Assembly (NCBI GenBank): GCA_031264715.1
Contig: JAISDP010000180.1
Coordinates: 1 to 12,476, forward strand
Source: Bacteroidales bacterium
Lineage (GTDB): Bacteria > Bacteroidota > Bacteroidia > Bacteroidales > UBA4181
Length of the DNA: 12,476 nt
Direction: 5' to 3'
The translations under genes were made by a program, and so were the position numbers. The stretch's first letter is position 1. Every line of letters begins with the position of its first letter. Positions 1 through 6,612 of the stretch are shown one piece after another. Under the pieces are notes generated by a model, which saw only the letters and a program-made list of their open reading frames with translations, was not told the origin of the DNA and made no database searches.

Positions 1-321
1 TTCGCCGTTTTCAATTCCTTTCAAGAGGAGATTCACCAAATTTACCCGGCTCCCGATAGGAGCAGTCGGGTAATACAGCGACAGATTCTGTTTTTCGCGC
101 AAATCAACCATTCGCCATACTGTCTTCTCGAACATTACGTCGGCTTCCCTGACGTATGCATAAGGGATCGGGGATTTGAAAGGAATATTTTCCTTCTGGT
201 ATACTTCGATCTTGTAATCAAGCGCCGTAGTGGACGAGTCTACTTTAGCCTCAGGCTGTTGCGCCGATAAATTACCGGCAACAGCCAACAAACCCAATCC
301 TAAAACAATAATGCGTTTCAT
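1..321 (-). CDS. porN: T9SS core ring protein PorN/GldN (N-terminal part, cut by window edge)
   Basis: PorN (GldN in gliding Flavobacteriia) is a periplasmic protein that pairs with lipoprotein PorK to form the large ring of the type IX secretion system under the outer membrane. The ATG at 321 opens a 107-codon reading frame that is still open at base 1, so this is only the N-terminal part of the protein. The first 20 residues form a Sec signal peptide (basic MKR, hydrophobic core, cleavage expected after NLSA before QQ). The mature part shows the family signature: IPFKSPIPYAYVREADVMF, then WRMVDLREKQN and LYYP at about residues 46-86. This block defines the GldN family. The gene starts 21 bp after the porM stop and is the last visible por gene. 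No Shine-Dalgarno sequence is evident. Identification is firm; the C-terminal end cannot be judged. Confidence 0.95.
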   Translation of the reverse strand, partial: MKRIIVLGLGLLAVAGNLSAQQPEAKVDSSTTALDYKIEVYQKENIPFKSPIPYAYVREADVMFEKTVWRMVDLREKQNLSLYYPTAPIGSRVNLVNLLLKGIENGE

Positions 322-342
322 TTTAATAAATTTCTAATGATA

Positions 343-1971
343 CTAATCGATTGTGAAACTAATGGAGGGCAATTCCCTGATTTTACCATCGGGGCCCTGC
401 GTTTTTATATCTTCGAAATACACCTTGGAACCTTTTGTCAAACCGTTGAGCAGGGTCTTTTGTTCTTCGGAGATACGCGCTCCCCTGGTCGCCCTGTTTT
501 GGACAAACTGTCCTTTGGTGGCCGTTACGGTGAATTCGGTGATGGTAAATTTCATATCGAATTCGAAGTTTTCCAAGTCGGCAAGCACTGCAATTTGTGC
601 CACCAATGTGGCTTTATCAATACGTCCTCCGATTTTACCGGCGACTTTGGCAACAGGGCTGGGTACCGTTTTCACACGAAATTCCATTTCGCCCATTTTA
701 CGTTTTTGACCTTCTATCTCAGCAGAAACGGTCACTACTGCTTTACCGGGGCTTACGGGCTTTGCGATCCAGCCGCCTCCCGACGGGGTCAACGATCCGT
801 TGGTCATGCTGGCCGATATTTTATCGCCGGGTACGCCCGACACCGAAATAGCGATGGGGTTGTCCACGCCGATATACAGCACGTTCATTTTGGTGGGCGA
901 AATAACAGTATTGGCTTCGCCTACCTGATATTCGTATGTAAACGGATAGCTCATCACTCCTTCGGCGCCTGTCATTCGCAACAATCCTTGCAACATATAG
1001 TTTCCAACGGCCGGCGAATTTGTATAGATAGCCCTGCCTTGTGCATCGTACGGCAATACTCTTCCTTCGCCTGCTATTTCGTAACCGTCGGCTGTTTTAC
1101 GAAGAGGGCCAAGGACGATCTCGGGCTTTTGCAAGCTGTCGTAAGCCGCCAGGATGATCCGGGCTTCAAATTCGTTACCCTTCAATACATAGCTCGATTT
1201 GGTCAATACGACGGCTTCCATCTTGTTCACCTTGGTGTCGGTTGCTCCGATCTGGGCCAGCAGGTTTTGTACCACATCCGCTTCGGCATTCCGCACGTCG
1301 CTTTGTATTTTCGACAGCATGGTGACGACGGCTACTATGGGAATATGCTCGAAAAAAGATGATTCCCAGCTTTGACGGGTACCGTCTTTTGCCGGCGGCG
1401 GGGCGTCGGTATTCAACGATTCTTTGATGGCGCTTTGCACCGAAGGATCGGAGGTCAATGAAAGAAGATGATCCCTGTAGGTTTCGATCTTTTTCTTTAA
1501 CTCTTCGCCTTTGCCGTTCACGATCATGATTTGGGCAGGCTTGTCCATGTTATCCTTGGATTGTATCAGGGCGTCATTCACGTCGCAAGTCGACTTTTTC
1601 TCCCTTTTCACGCCAACGAACCATTCGACGGGAGTGAGCGAAGGCGCTTCGGGGCCGTCGCAATGCTTGATGAGTTCCACCTTCAATTCCTGGATGTCGT
1701 ACGCCAACTTGTCGGACATATCCCTCACACTGTATGCTTTGTCGCGATAGGGACCCACCTTGACGGCGCTTTTTTCCATTTGCGCTTCAAAGATACCGTA
1801 TGCCGATTCGTTTTTGGCGACGAAATTTGCGGTTGTCTTCACCAACCCATTATCTACGAGGACAAAAGCGTTCAGGATATCAGCCGAAACATTGAGCGCC
1901 AACATTGCTGTAAGCACCAGATACATCATCCCGATCATCTTTTGCCTCGGTGTTTCTTTACCGTGAGCCAT
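343..1971 (-). CDS. porM: T9SS inner-membrane/periplasm-spanning motor subunit PorM/GldM
   Basis: PorM forms the rotor-like shaft of the T9SS motor. A single N-terminal membrane helix sits inside the PorL ring, and the long periplasmic part reaches the PorK-PorN ring. The protein is 542 residues, slightly longer than the roughly 515 usual for the family. The start is typical: a short cytoplasmic tail MAHGKETPRQ with Arg9, then the conserved helix KMIGMMYLVLTAMLALNVSA (about residues 11-30). Residues 31-240 look mostly helical (the first periplasmic domain), with the family block SWESSFFEHIP near 201-211. The rest is beta-rich, as in the stacked D2-D4 domains. Arg9 corresponds to the position reported as important in GldM. 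Two periplasmic cysteines (Cys104 and Cys129) could pair. The gene lies 33 bp after porL and 21 bp before porN. The start was chosen because it is the only one that keeps the family N-terminus. Confidence 0.98.
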   Translation of the reverse strand: MAHGKETPRQKMIGMMYLVLTAMLALNVSADILNAFVLVDNGLVKTTANFVAKNESAYGIFEAQMEKSAVKVGPYRDKAYSVRDMSDKLAYDIQELKVELIKHCDGPEAPSLTPVEWFVGVKREKKSTCDVNDALIQSKDNMDKPAQIMIVNGKGEELKKKIETYRDHLLSLTSDPSVQSAIKESLNTDAPPPAKDGTRQSWESSFFEHIPIVAVVTMLSKIQSDVRNAEADVVQNLLAQIGATDTKVNKMEAVVLTKSSYVLKGNEFEARIILAAYDSLQKPEIVLGPLRKTADGYEIAGEGRVLPYDAQGRAIYTNSPAVGNYMLQGLLRMTGAEGVMSYPFTYEYQVGEANTVISPTKMNVLYIGVDNPIAISVSGVPGDKISASMTNGSLTPSGGGWIAKPVSPGKAVVTVSAEIEGQKRKMGEMEFRVKTVPSPVAKVAGKIGGRIDKATLVAQIAVLADLENFEFDMKFTITEFTVTATKGQFVQNRATRGARISEEQKTLLNGLTKGSKVYFEDIKTQGPDGKIRELPSISFTID

Positions 1972-2004
1972 ATTATTATGATGTTAGTTTTATGATCATT
2001 AAAA

Positions 2005-2850
2005 TTAACCTCTTACATTCATTGCCGACAGCATGTTGCCATAGATGGTATTCAGGCTGGCAAGGTTACGGTTCAGGCTGGCCATTTCCTCGCGGTAGCG
2101 GTGGGTTTCGTCCACCGACGCCTTCATGTCGCTCATCATTTTTTCCATGCCGCTGTATATACCCTGCGATTTTTGCACCTGTTCGCTGGTACTGCGCAAT
2201 TGCAGCTCATATACGGCATTCAGGGCTGCGAGATTCTTGTTCATTCCGTCCAACTGCGAGGCGTAACCCTTGCTGCTGCCGCTGATAGCTGCCATAGCTG
2301 CCGACGAATTGTTGATCGCAGCTGCCGATTGCTGCAACCCTGCTGCTGTTTGCTGGAACGTTACCGACAGGCCGCCCACCGATTCGGCTGCCGCACTGAC
2401 ATTCTGTACATATTTGGTGGTAGCGGCAGTTGCCTGCGAAACATCGGAGATGCTGCCGGCAGTCGCATTCAGCTTGTCGAACGAAGCGTTCAAGCTTTTC
2501 ACTATCGACGGATCTATTCCGCCCAAACCGCCCATCAAGTCGTCAAACCTTTCCAAAGCGCCCGAACTTTTCGACACTTCTTTCATGCCTTCCAACTCAT
2601 CGGGATCGGTCATACCGGCCAATTCCGGGTATACCAGCGTCCAGTCCAATTCTTCGTGCAGCGGTTCGAAAGCCGAGAAGAAGAAGATGATCGCTTCGGT
2701 CAACAACCCCACCGTAAGCATGATGCCGGCGCCCGGCCAGTGTTGGATTTTGAACAACGCACCAACGATAACTACCGCTGCACCCCAACCGTACAATTTG
2801 GCCATGAATTTTTTCCAGCCGGAACTTTGTGTTAACTCTGCAAGACCCAT
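2005..2850 (-). CDS. porL: T9SS inner-membrane motor subunit PorL/GldL
   Basis: PorL is the cytoplasmic-membrane subunit that is thought to convert proton motive force into movement of PorM. The 281-residue protein has the expected topology. A short N-terminus leads into helix 1 (about 17-35) and helix 2 (about 42-60), joined by the family motif FKIQHWPGAG, and the protein ends in a long cytoplasmic tail. Glu52 lies inside helix 2 in TEAIIFFFSAFEP and Lys34 ends helix 1. These match the Glu and Lys positions reported as functionally important in GldL (there E49 and K27). The tail (about 115-281) is rich in Ala, Ser, Asn and Gln and looks like a long helical coiled coil. A block is duplicated within it: NKNLAALNAVY near 204-214 and NRNLASLNTIY near 260-270. 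The gene lies between porK (70 bp) and porM (33 bp). Confidence 0.98.
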   Translation of the reverse strand: MGLAELTQSSGWKKFMAKLYGWGAAVVIVGALFKIQHWPGAGIMLTVGLLTEAIIFFFSAFEPLHEELDWTLVYPELAGMTDPDELEGMKEVSKSSGALERFDDLMGGLGGIDPSIVKSLNASFDKLNATAGSISDVSQATAATTKYVQNVSAAAESVGGLSVTFQQTAAGLQQSAAAINNSSAAMAAISGSSKGYASQLDGMNKNLAALNAVYELQLRSTSEQVQKSQGIYSGMEKMMSDMKASVDETHRYREEMASLNRNLASLNTIYGNMLSAMNVRG

Positions 2851-2920
2851 AATATTAATTTTTACTTTTAATGTTAATTGAATTTACTTTTTGATACTCT
2901 ACTATTATATTTTTTGATGC

Positions 2921-4270
2921 TTATTTTACGGAATTACCCAGGTAATCGCGGAGACACCTGAACCCGATGTACGTGGTTGCGGTATCCTGATACTCGTATG
3001 CACGCGTACTTACTTGAAGGAAATATTCGATATCCTTCCATGATCCGCCGCGAATTACTTTCCGTTTCATAACGGCAGGCTCGTCGTCGCGCGCTTCATA
3101 CCTGTAATCGGGGTTCAAATCGTGCGTGAAGCGATATGCCGATTCGTCATAAGCGCTCCTGGTCCATTCGGCTACGTTACCGGCCATGTCATACAATCCC
3201 CATTCGTTAGGTTCATATGTGCCGACACGTACCGTGCGCACACCGCCGTCGTCGGCATAATTGCCGCGTATAGGCTTGAAATTAGCCAGGAAACAGCCCT
3301 GGTTGTTGCGGGTATAAGGACCGCCCCACGGATATTTCGAATTTTGGAGACCGCCACGGGCTGCATATTCCCACTCATATTCGGTAGGGAGGCGGTAGTG
3401 ATGTACCAGGGGATCCCTTGCAGCCGCCAGGGCGCCGTTCAACAATTCCGTACGCCAGATGCAGAAAGCCGTTGCCTGTTTCCAGTTGACGCCTACCACC
3501 GGATAGTTGTCGTAAGCTACGTGCCAGAAGTACATGCTGGTCATCGGTTCGTTGTATGAATATGAGAAGTCGCTGATCCAGCACAGTGTATCAGGGTATA
3601 CCGGTATATTGTCGTGCAGCACGAAAGCCGAACGGTCCTTCACTTCCGTCTTTTCGCCCAGGGCATTGAACGCAAATCCGTTATATTGTTTTTTCTTGAA
3701 ATCATACCTGTTATTCGGGTTGGCAGCCTGTTTTATGTCCACCCAATAGTACTCGTAAATCAATTTACGCGTATCAATTTCCTTGTGTCCGAAAAAACGC
3801 TCGTTTTCGGGCAGGTACATTTCTTCCAGAGCATCTTTCTGATCCTCGTTTTTACGGGTATCAATCTTCGTCTTCCAGTTCAACGGACGTTTGTCATCGT
3901 CTAACATATCATACTGGTCGCCTTCCGCCAAAAACCCGTCTACACCGGCTTTAGCCAAAGTACGACGCATGATCGAATCCTTTACCCAGGATACAAACTG
4001 ACGGTATTCATTGTTGGTAATTTCTGTTTCGTCCATCCAGAAAGCATCAATAGTCACGGTCTTCGCCATGTTGTTCTGCGACCATGCAACATCCTGGTCG
4101 CTCGGGCCAATGGTAAAGGAGCCCAGCGGGATAAACGTCATTCCGTATGGATCGGGTTCGAAGTATTTGTTGCGGTTCTGCACCCCGGTCAATTCTCCGC
4201 CGGTACTGCTGCCACAACCATAGAGAATGATGATGAACAAAAGAAGACTTACAGGAATTACTCGTTTCAT
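2921..4270 (-). CDS. porK: T9SS ring lipoprotein PorK/GldK (FGE/sulfatase-modifying fold)
   Basis: PorK is an outer-membrane lipoprotein that forms the periplasmic T9SS ring with PorN. I start it at the ATG at 4270, giving 449 residues. That Met begins a clean lipoprotein signal, MKRVIPVSLLLFIIILYGC, with the lipidated Cys at 19; Tyr at -2 of the lipobox is slightly unusual. The upstream ATG at 4336 is in frame but would bury this signal and overlap porP. The mature part has the formylglycine-generating-enzyme (FGE-sulfatase) fold: GMTFIPLGSFTIG early, WMDETEITNNEYRQF near 78-92, RLPTEYEWEYAARGG at 293-307, GLYDMAGNVAEW at 358-369, VIRGGSW at 405-411, and GFRCLR at 436-441. The last motif keeps one Cys at a site used by true FGE, but the family role is structural. 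An extended segment (about 100-230) splits the early fold. The gene lies 31 bp after porP. Confidence 0.97.
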   Translation of the reverse strand: MKRVIPVSLLLFIIILYGCGSSTGGELTGVQNRNKYFEPDPYGMTFIPLGSFTIGPSDQDVAWSQNNMAKTVTIDAFWMDETEITNNEYRQFVSWVKDSIMRRTLAKAGVDGFLAEGDQYDMLDDDKRPLNWKTKIDTRKNEDQKDALEEMYLPENERFFGHKEIDTRKLIYEYYWVDIKQAANPNNRYDFKKKQYNGFAFNALGEKTEVKDRSAFVLHDNIPVYPDTLCWISDFSYSYNEPMTSMYFWHVAYDNYPVVGVNWKQATAFCIWRTELLNGALAAARDPLVHHYRLPTEYEWEYAARGGLQNSKYPWGGPYTRNNQGCFLANFKPIRGNYADDGGVRTVRVGTYEPNEWGLYDMAGNVAEWTRSAYDESAYRFTHDLNPDYRYEARDDEPAVMKRKVIRGGSWKDIEYFLQVSTRAYEYQDTATTYIGFRCLRDYLGNSVK

Positions 4271-4301
4271 ATTATCGAAAATTAATACTTTCCTTAATTG
4301 A

Positions 4302-5252
4302 TTATAAGAATCTAACACTTTTATATTTTTTAACAACTTTTTCTTTAACTAAATTGAAGCAATAGCTTACCATTACTTCGTGCGAACCGCCTGCCGAAAA
4401 ATATTTGTGCAGGCTGGTGTATGTGTAATCAAACGCATACCCTATTTTGAGCCCGTTGAACAAGTCAACGCCCATCATGACGATTACCGCGTCGTTCACC
4501 CTGTATCCTACTCCGCCCCAGAACTTTTTATTGTACATGATGTTCACATTGGCTGTGAGTTGGGAGGCGGTTCCGTCGGAATAGGCCATCAACGAGGGGG
4601 CTATTTCCCAGGTCGGATTATTCAATGGGAGCAAACAACCGGCTGCGGCATAATAATGCCTTTTCAATTTATAATTTGCCTTATCGTACTTCATGCTGGG
4701 TTCGAGCAGATGCGTGGACGATAATCCCAAATACACCTTTTCGGCCCGGTAGAACACTCCTACACCCATGTCGAACCCCATGACGCTCTCGTTTGCACCG
4801 GGAATAGCATGGTCCGATTCCGGAGCGACCATCCCGTTGCCTGAAGGAATAACCCATGTGGCCGATAATGCCTTGTTGAGAAACATCCCGCTGACGCCGA
4901 TCCCCAGTTTCCCGGGGCCGAGCGGCAAGCGCAAGGCATAATCCACGCCTGCACTCACGTCGGTATTGAACCCAATCTGGTCGCTCATTACCGTGAGACC
5001 AACTCCGTGGCTGGCTCCAAGTAATTTGAACGGCGCATTGACCGTAAAGACGGATGTGGTCGGGGCTCCATCAATTCCAACCCATTGCTGACGATGAACA
5101 GCCGTAAGGCATATAGCATCGTGACTTCCGGCATAACCAGGATTTACAGCCATCTGATTGAACATGTACTGGCTGTACTGCGGATCCTGCTGGGCAATGA
5201 TATCAAAGACCATGATAAAGCCGCACAAAAAACCTATTAGCAATCTCCTCAT
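4302..5252 (-). CDS. porP: T9SS outer-membrane protein PorP (PorP/SprF family)
   Basis: PorP/SprF proteins are small outer-membrane beta-barrel-like proteins required for T9SS secretion or for export of adhesins. PorP is the member encoded directly before porK in Porphyromonas-type operons. I start it at 5252 (316 residues). This gives a signal peptide MRRLLIGFLCGFIMVFDIIA with cleavage before QQ. The in-frame ATG at 5294 would add 14 polar residues in front of it. An AAGGG lies only about 2 nt before the chosen ATG, too close for a normal ribosome binding site, so the start is not certain. The family hallmark follows immediately: QDPQYSQYMFNQMAVNPGYAGS at about residues 22-43, then WVGIDGAPTT and many alternating Gly/aromatic strands. 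The length is close to the family norm of about 300-320. It is the first por gene, after a 232-bp gap, and so probably the operon head. SprF paralogues look similar; the operon position supports PorP. Confidence 0.95.
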   Translation of the reverse strand: MRRLLIGFLCGFIMVFDIIAQQDPQYSQYMFNQMAVNPGYAGSHDAICLTAVHRQQWVGIDGAPTTSVFTVNAPFKLLGASHGVGLTVMSDQIGFNTDVSAGVDYALRLPLGPGKLGIGVSGMFLNKALSATWVIPSGNGMVAPESDHAIPGANESVMGFDMGVGVFYRAEKVYLGLSSTHLLEPSMKYDKANYKLKRHYYAAAGCLLPLNNPTWEIAPSLMAYSDGTASQLTANVNIMYNKKFWGGVGYRVNDAVIVMMGVDLFNGLKIGYAFDYTYTSLHKYFSAGGSHEVMVSYCFNLVKEKVVKKYKSVRFL

Positions 5253-5360
5253 TCCCTTATCGTAATTCTTTATAGAATATTGACATTTTATCAAAACGTA
5301 AAAATAACTAAAAAATTGTTTATGAACAAAAAAATGCCTCTTGGAAATTTTGTTTGCACT

Positions 5361-5393
5361 TTAACATACCATTATACTGATAAACGCTACAAA
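5361..5393 (-). promoter_or_regulatory. Candidate promoter for the por operon
   Basis: On the minus strand a TTTG (5393-5390) is followed after 21 bp by TATGTTAA (5368-5361). This resembles the Bacteroidetes pattern TTTG, about 19-21 bp, TAnnTTTG, with two mismatches in the -7 box. Transcription would start near 5355 and leave an untranslated leader of about 100 nt before porP. The surroundings are so AT-rich that partial matches are expected by chance, so this is weak. A start further downstream, near TACGTTTT around 5295, is also possible. Confidence 0.3.
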
Positions 5394-5412
5394 TTGTTTC
5401 ATTTTTTGTAGA

Positions 5413-5443
5413 GGAATTTGTATTTTTTTAATAAAAAAATTCC
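5413..5443. repeat. AT-rich inverted repeat between the arginase-like gene and porP
   Basis: GGAATTT (5413-5419) pairs with AAATTCC (5437-5443). The T-run and A-run between them can extend the stem. The repeat lies 42 bp after the stop of the upstream minus-strand gene and 161 bp before porP. It could be a weak terminator or a processing hairpin for the topA/arginase-like transcript, but no T-tract follows it on the minus strand, so termination is uncertain. Confidence 0.35.
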
Positions 5444-5446
5444 ATC

Positions 5447-5471
5447 CATTTGAAAACCAAACATTTGAAAA
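5447..5471. repeat. Direct repeat of CATTTGAAAA
   Basis: CATTTGAAAA occurs at 5447-5456 and again at 5462-5471, one copy every 15 bp, in the AT-rich gap upstream of porP. On the minus strand it reads TTTTCAAATG. The rest of the 232-bp gap (5253-5484) holds no gene that I can support; besides the features listed separately there is a short palindrome TTGTT-TATG-AACAA at 5316-5329. Whether any of these is a protein-binding site is unknown. Confidence 0.35.
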
Positions 5472-5484
5472 TTGATTTTTTTTG

Positions 5485-6612
5485 TTAATTTATTCTTTGA
5501 TATGTTTTCCACCAGCGATCGGGAATTTCCTGTTCGGCTGCTTTTACGTAATCTTCCTGCGTACAGGCAATGATCAGGTTATCCCGGTTGTCGGATATAG
5601 ACGGCACTTCCATCCACCAGCGTTCGGTTTGAATATTTTTATAGAAACACAAATTATGGTGTAGCTGGTCGAAATAAATGAGATATTTTTTGAAGTTTTG
5701 AATATGATCTCCCGGATTATCAGGATTTCGCTTTTTGACGCCTTCGATGAAATACCAGGCCATTTGAGCCGCCAGCTTTGCCGTAATATCCTGTAAATCA
5801 TTTTGCGGGATCACGTCGAAAATTCCCAGAGACCTGCATCGATGACTTAAGCCGGCAAAGAAAGCCGCCTGGCAAATTTCTTCGCCGGTAAAACCGTTGG
5901 GCGAAGCGTTCGATGCAGCGGGAGCATCCGAATATTTGACCGCATCCATGCTGATCGCTAACAAATCCGAATCGCGGATCACAGGCTCGCTTCCGCGTAA
6001 ATTTCCTTCCCTGACCTCGCCCAGTCGATAAGCCTCAAAATGCTTGTCGTTGAAATAATCCAAATCCTGTTGCGACACGTAGTACGATTGATAACCGATA
6101 TTACAGATATGTACCGGTACCCCGGCCTGATCGAATGTCAGCGAGTTCAACGGCTGTTTTTCGGCCCCGCGCACCGGTAACCGGAGTTGGGGGGCAACGC
6201 TCGTCAGGGTAGCCTTTTGTCCTTCCACTGCCAGGTAGTTCCCATAGAACAAGTCTAAAGTTCCTCCGATGAGCAGCGTCACAATATTTCGCTGATAAAG
6301 TTCAGATACTACGTCCCTTAGCCCGTAATAGGTGTCGGTGAGGGTTTTTCCCGTACGCAGGTTGCCCAGGTCGACTACCGTTCCTTGCACACCTGCCGAC
6401 AAGGCATACATTTGCTTGCGGATAACTCCCGGCGATTTGATTTCGCCTGCGCCATCCGAGAAACGATCTTCGGGTACGCCTATAATGGCAATTTTTGTCG
6501 ATGCCGGAATCTCGAAATCCGGTTCTCCCTGATACATTATAATAGTATCGCCAAAATTCCCATGCTTGCCTGCACTGCAATTAGCGGGAATCAAGTAATC
6601 GGCCATGTTCAT
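5485..6612 (-). CDS. Arginase/formimidoylglutamase-fold protein, metal site degenerate
   Basis: This 375-residue protein has the ureohydrolase (arginase, agmatinase, formimidoylglutamase) fold and belongs to a Bacteroidota branch often annotated as formimidoylglutamase. Visible landmarks are IAIIGVPEDR (41-50), GAGEIKSPGVIRKQMYAL (54-71), LLIGGTLDLFYG (113-124), SMDAVKYSDAP (221-231), NASPNGFTGEEICQAAFFAG (235-254), WYFIEG (286-291) and the C-terminal RWWMEVP and IPDRWWKTYQ. The manganese ligands of true ureohydrolases are mostly missing. The GGxH motif is GGTLD, the DAHxD motif is replaced by SVAPQLRL (138-145), and DxDxxDP survives only as one Asp (223). Arginase or HutG activity is therefore unlikely, and a structural or binding role is more plausible. 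The start at 6612 overlaps the topA stop by ATGA, which suggests translational coupling; Met3 at 6606 is the alternative. There are no hut genes beside it. I recall this family lying next to topA and gldK in other Bacteroidota. Confidence 0.8.
   Translation of the reverse strand: MNMADYLIPANCSAGKHGNFGDTIIMYQGEPDFEIPASTKIAIIGVPEDRFSDGAGEIKSPGVIRKQMYALSAGVQGTVVDLGNLRTGKTLTDTYYGLRDVVSELYQRNIVTLLIGGTLDLFYGNYLAVEGQKATLTSVAPQLRLPVRGAEKQPLNSLTFDQAGVPVHICNIGYQSYYVSQQDLDYFNDKHFEAYRLGEVREGNLRGSEPVIRDSDLLAISMDAVKYSDAPAASNASPNGFTGEEICQAAFFAGLSHRCRSLGIFDVIPQNDLQDITAKLAAQMAWYFIEGVKKRNPDNPGDHIQNFKKYLIYFDQLHHNLCFYKNIQTERWWMEVPSISDNRDNLIIACTQEDYVKAAEQEIPDRWWKTYQRIN

Larger units (their letters stand above)
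1..5252 (-). other. porP-porK-porL-porM-porN type IX secretion operon (3' end beyond window)
   Basis: Five T9SS core genes run in the same direction with gaps of 31, 70, 33 and 21 bp and no hairpin-plus-T-run between them, so they are probably co-transcribed. The order is that of the P. gingivalis por operon. In that species por transcription is linked to the PorX/PorY two-component system and the ECF sigma factor SigP. I see no regulator gene here and cannot identify a SigP site. Co-transcription is an inference from spacing and order. The presence of the locus implies that the genome should also encode sov/sprA, porT, porU, porV and cargo proteins with C-terminal sorting domains elsewhere. 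Confidence 0.85.

Noticed and set aside
337..1362. 341-codon open frame on the plus strand opposite porM
   Set aside because: It lies entirely antisense to a clear porM gene. Its translation is rich in His, Cys, Phe and Arg, has no recognisable motif, and has no promoter or start context. It is a shadow of porM codon bias.
2101..2835. 244-codon open frame on the plus strand opposite porL
   Set aside because: It is fully antisense to porL, which has the complete family signature. The translation looks random (runs of Cys, His, Arg).
3360..3470. PorK as an active formylglycine-generating enzyme
   Set aside because: The fold motifs are present, but GldK/PorK proteins are structural ring lipoproteins. 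No sulfatase gene is nearby, and only one of the usual cysteine positions is seen near the C-terminus.
4271..4336. Upstream in-frame start for porK at 4336
   Set aside because: It would add 22 residues before a textbook lipoprotein signal peptide and overlap the porP 3' end. The start at 4270 explains the protein better.
5253..5294. Upstream in-frame start for porP at 5294
   Set aside because: The extra 14 residues are polar and charged and precede a complete signal peptide beginning MRRLL. It remains possible but is less likely.
5413..5443. Strong intrinsic terminator after the arginase-like gene
   Set aside because: The inverted repeat is real but AT-only in its core and lacks a following T-tract on the minus strand, so I list it only as a repeat.
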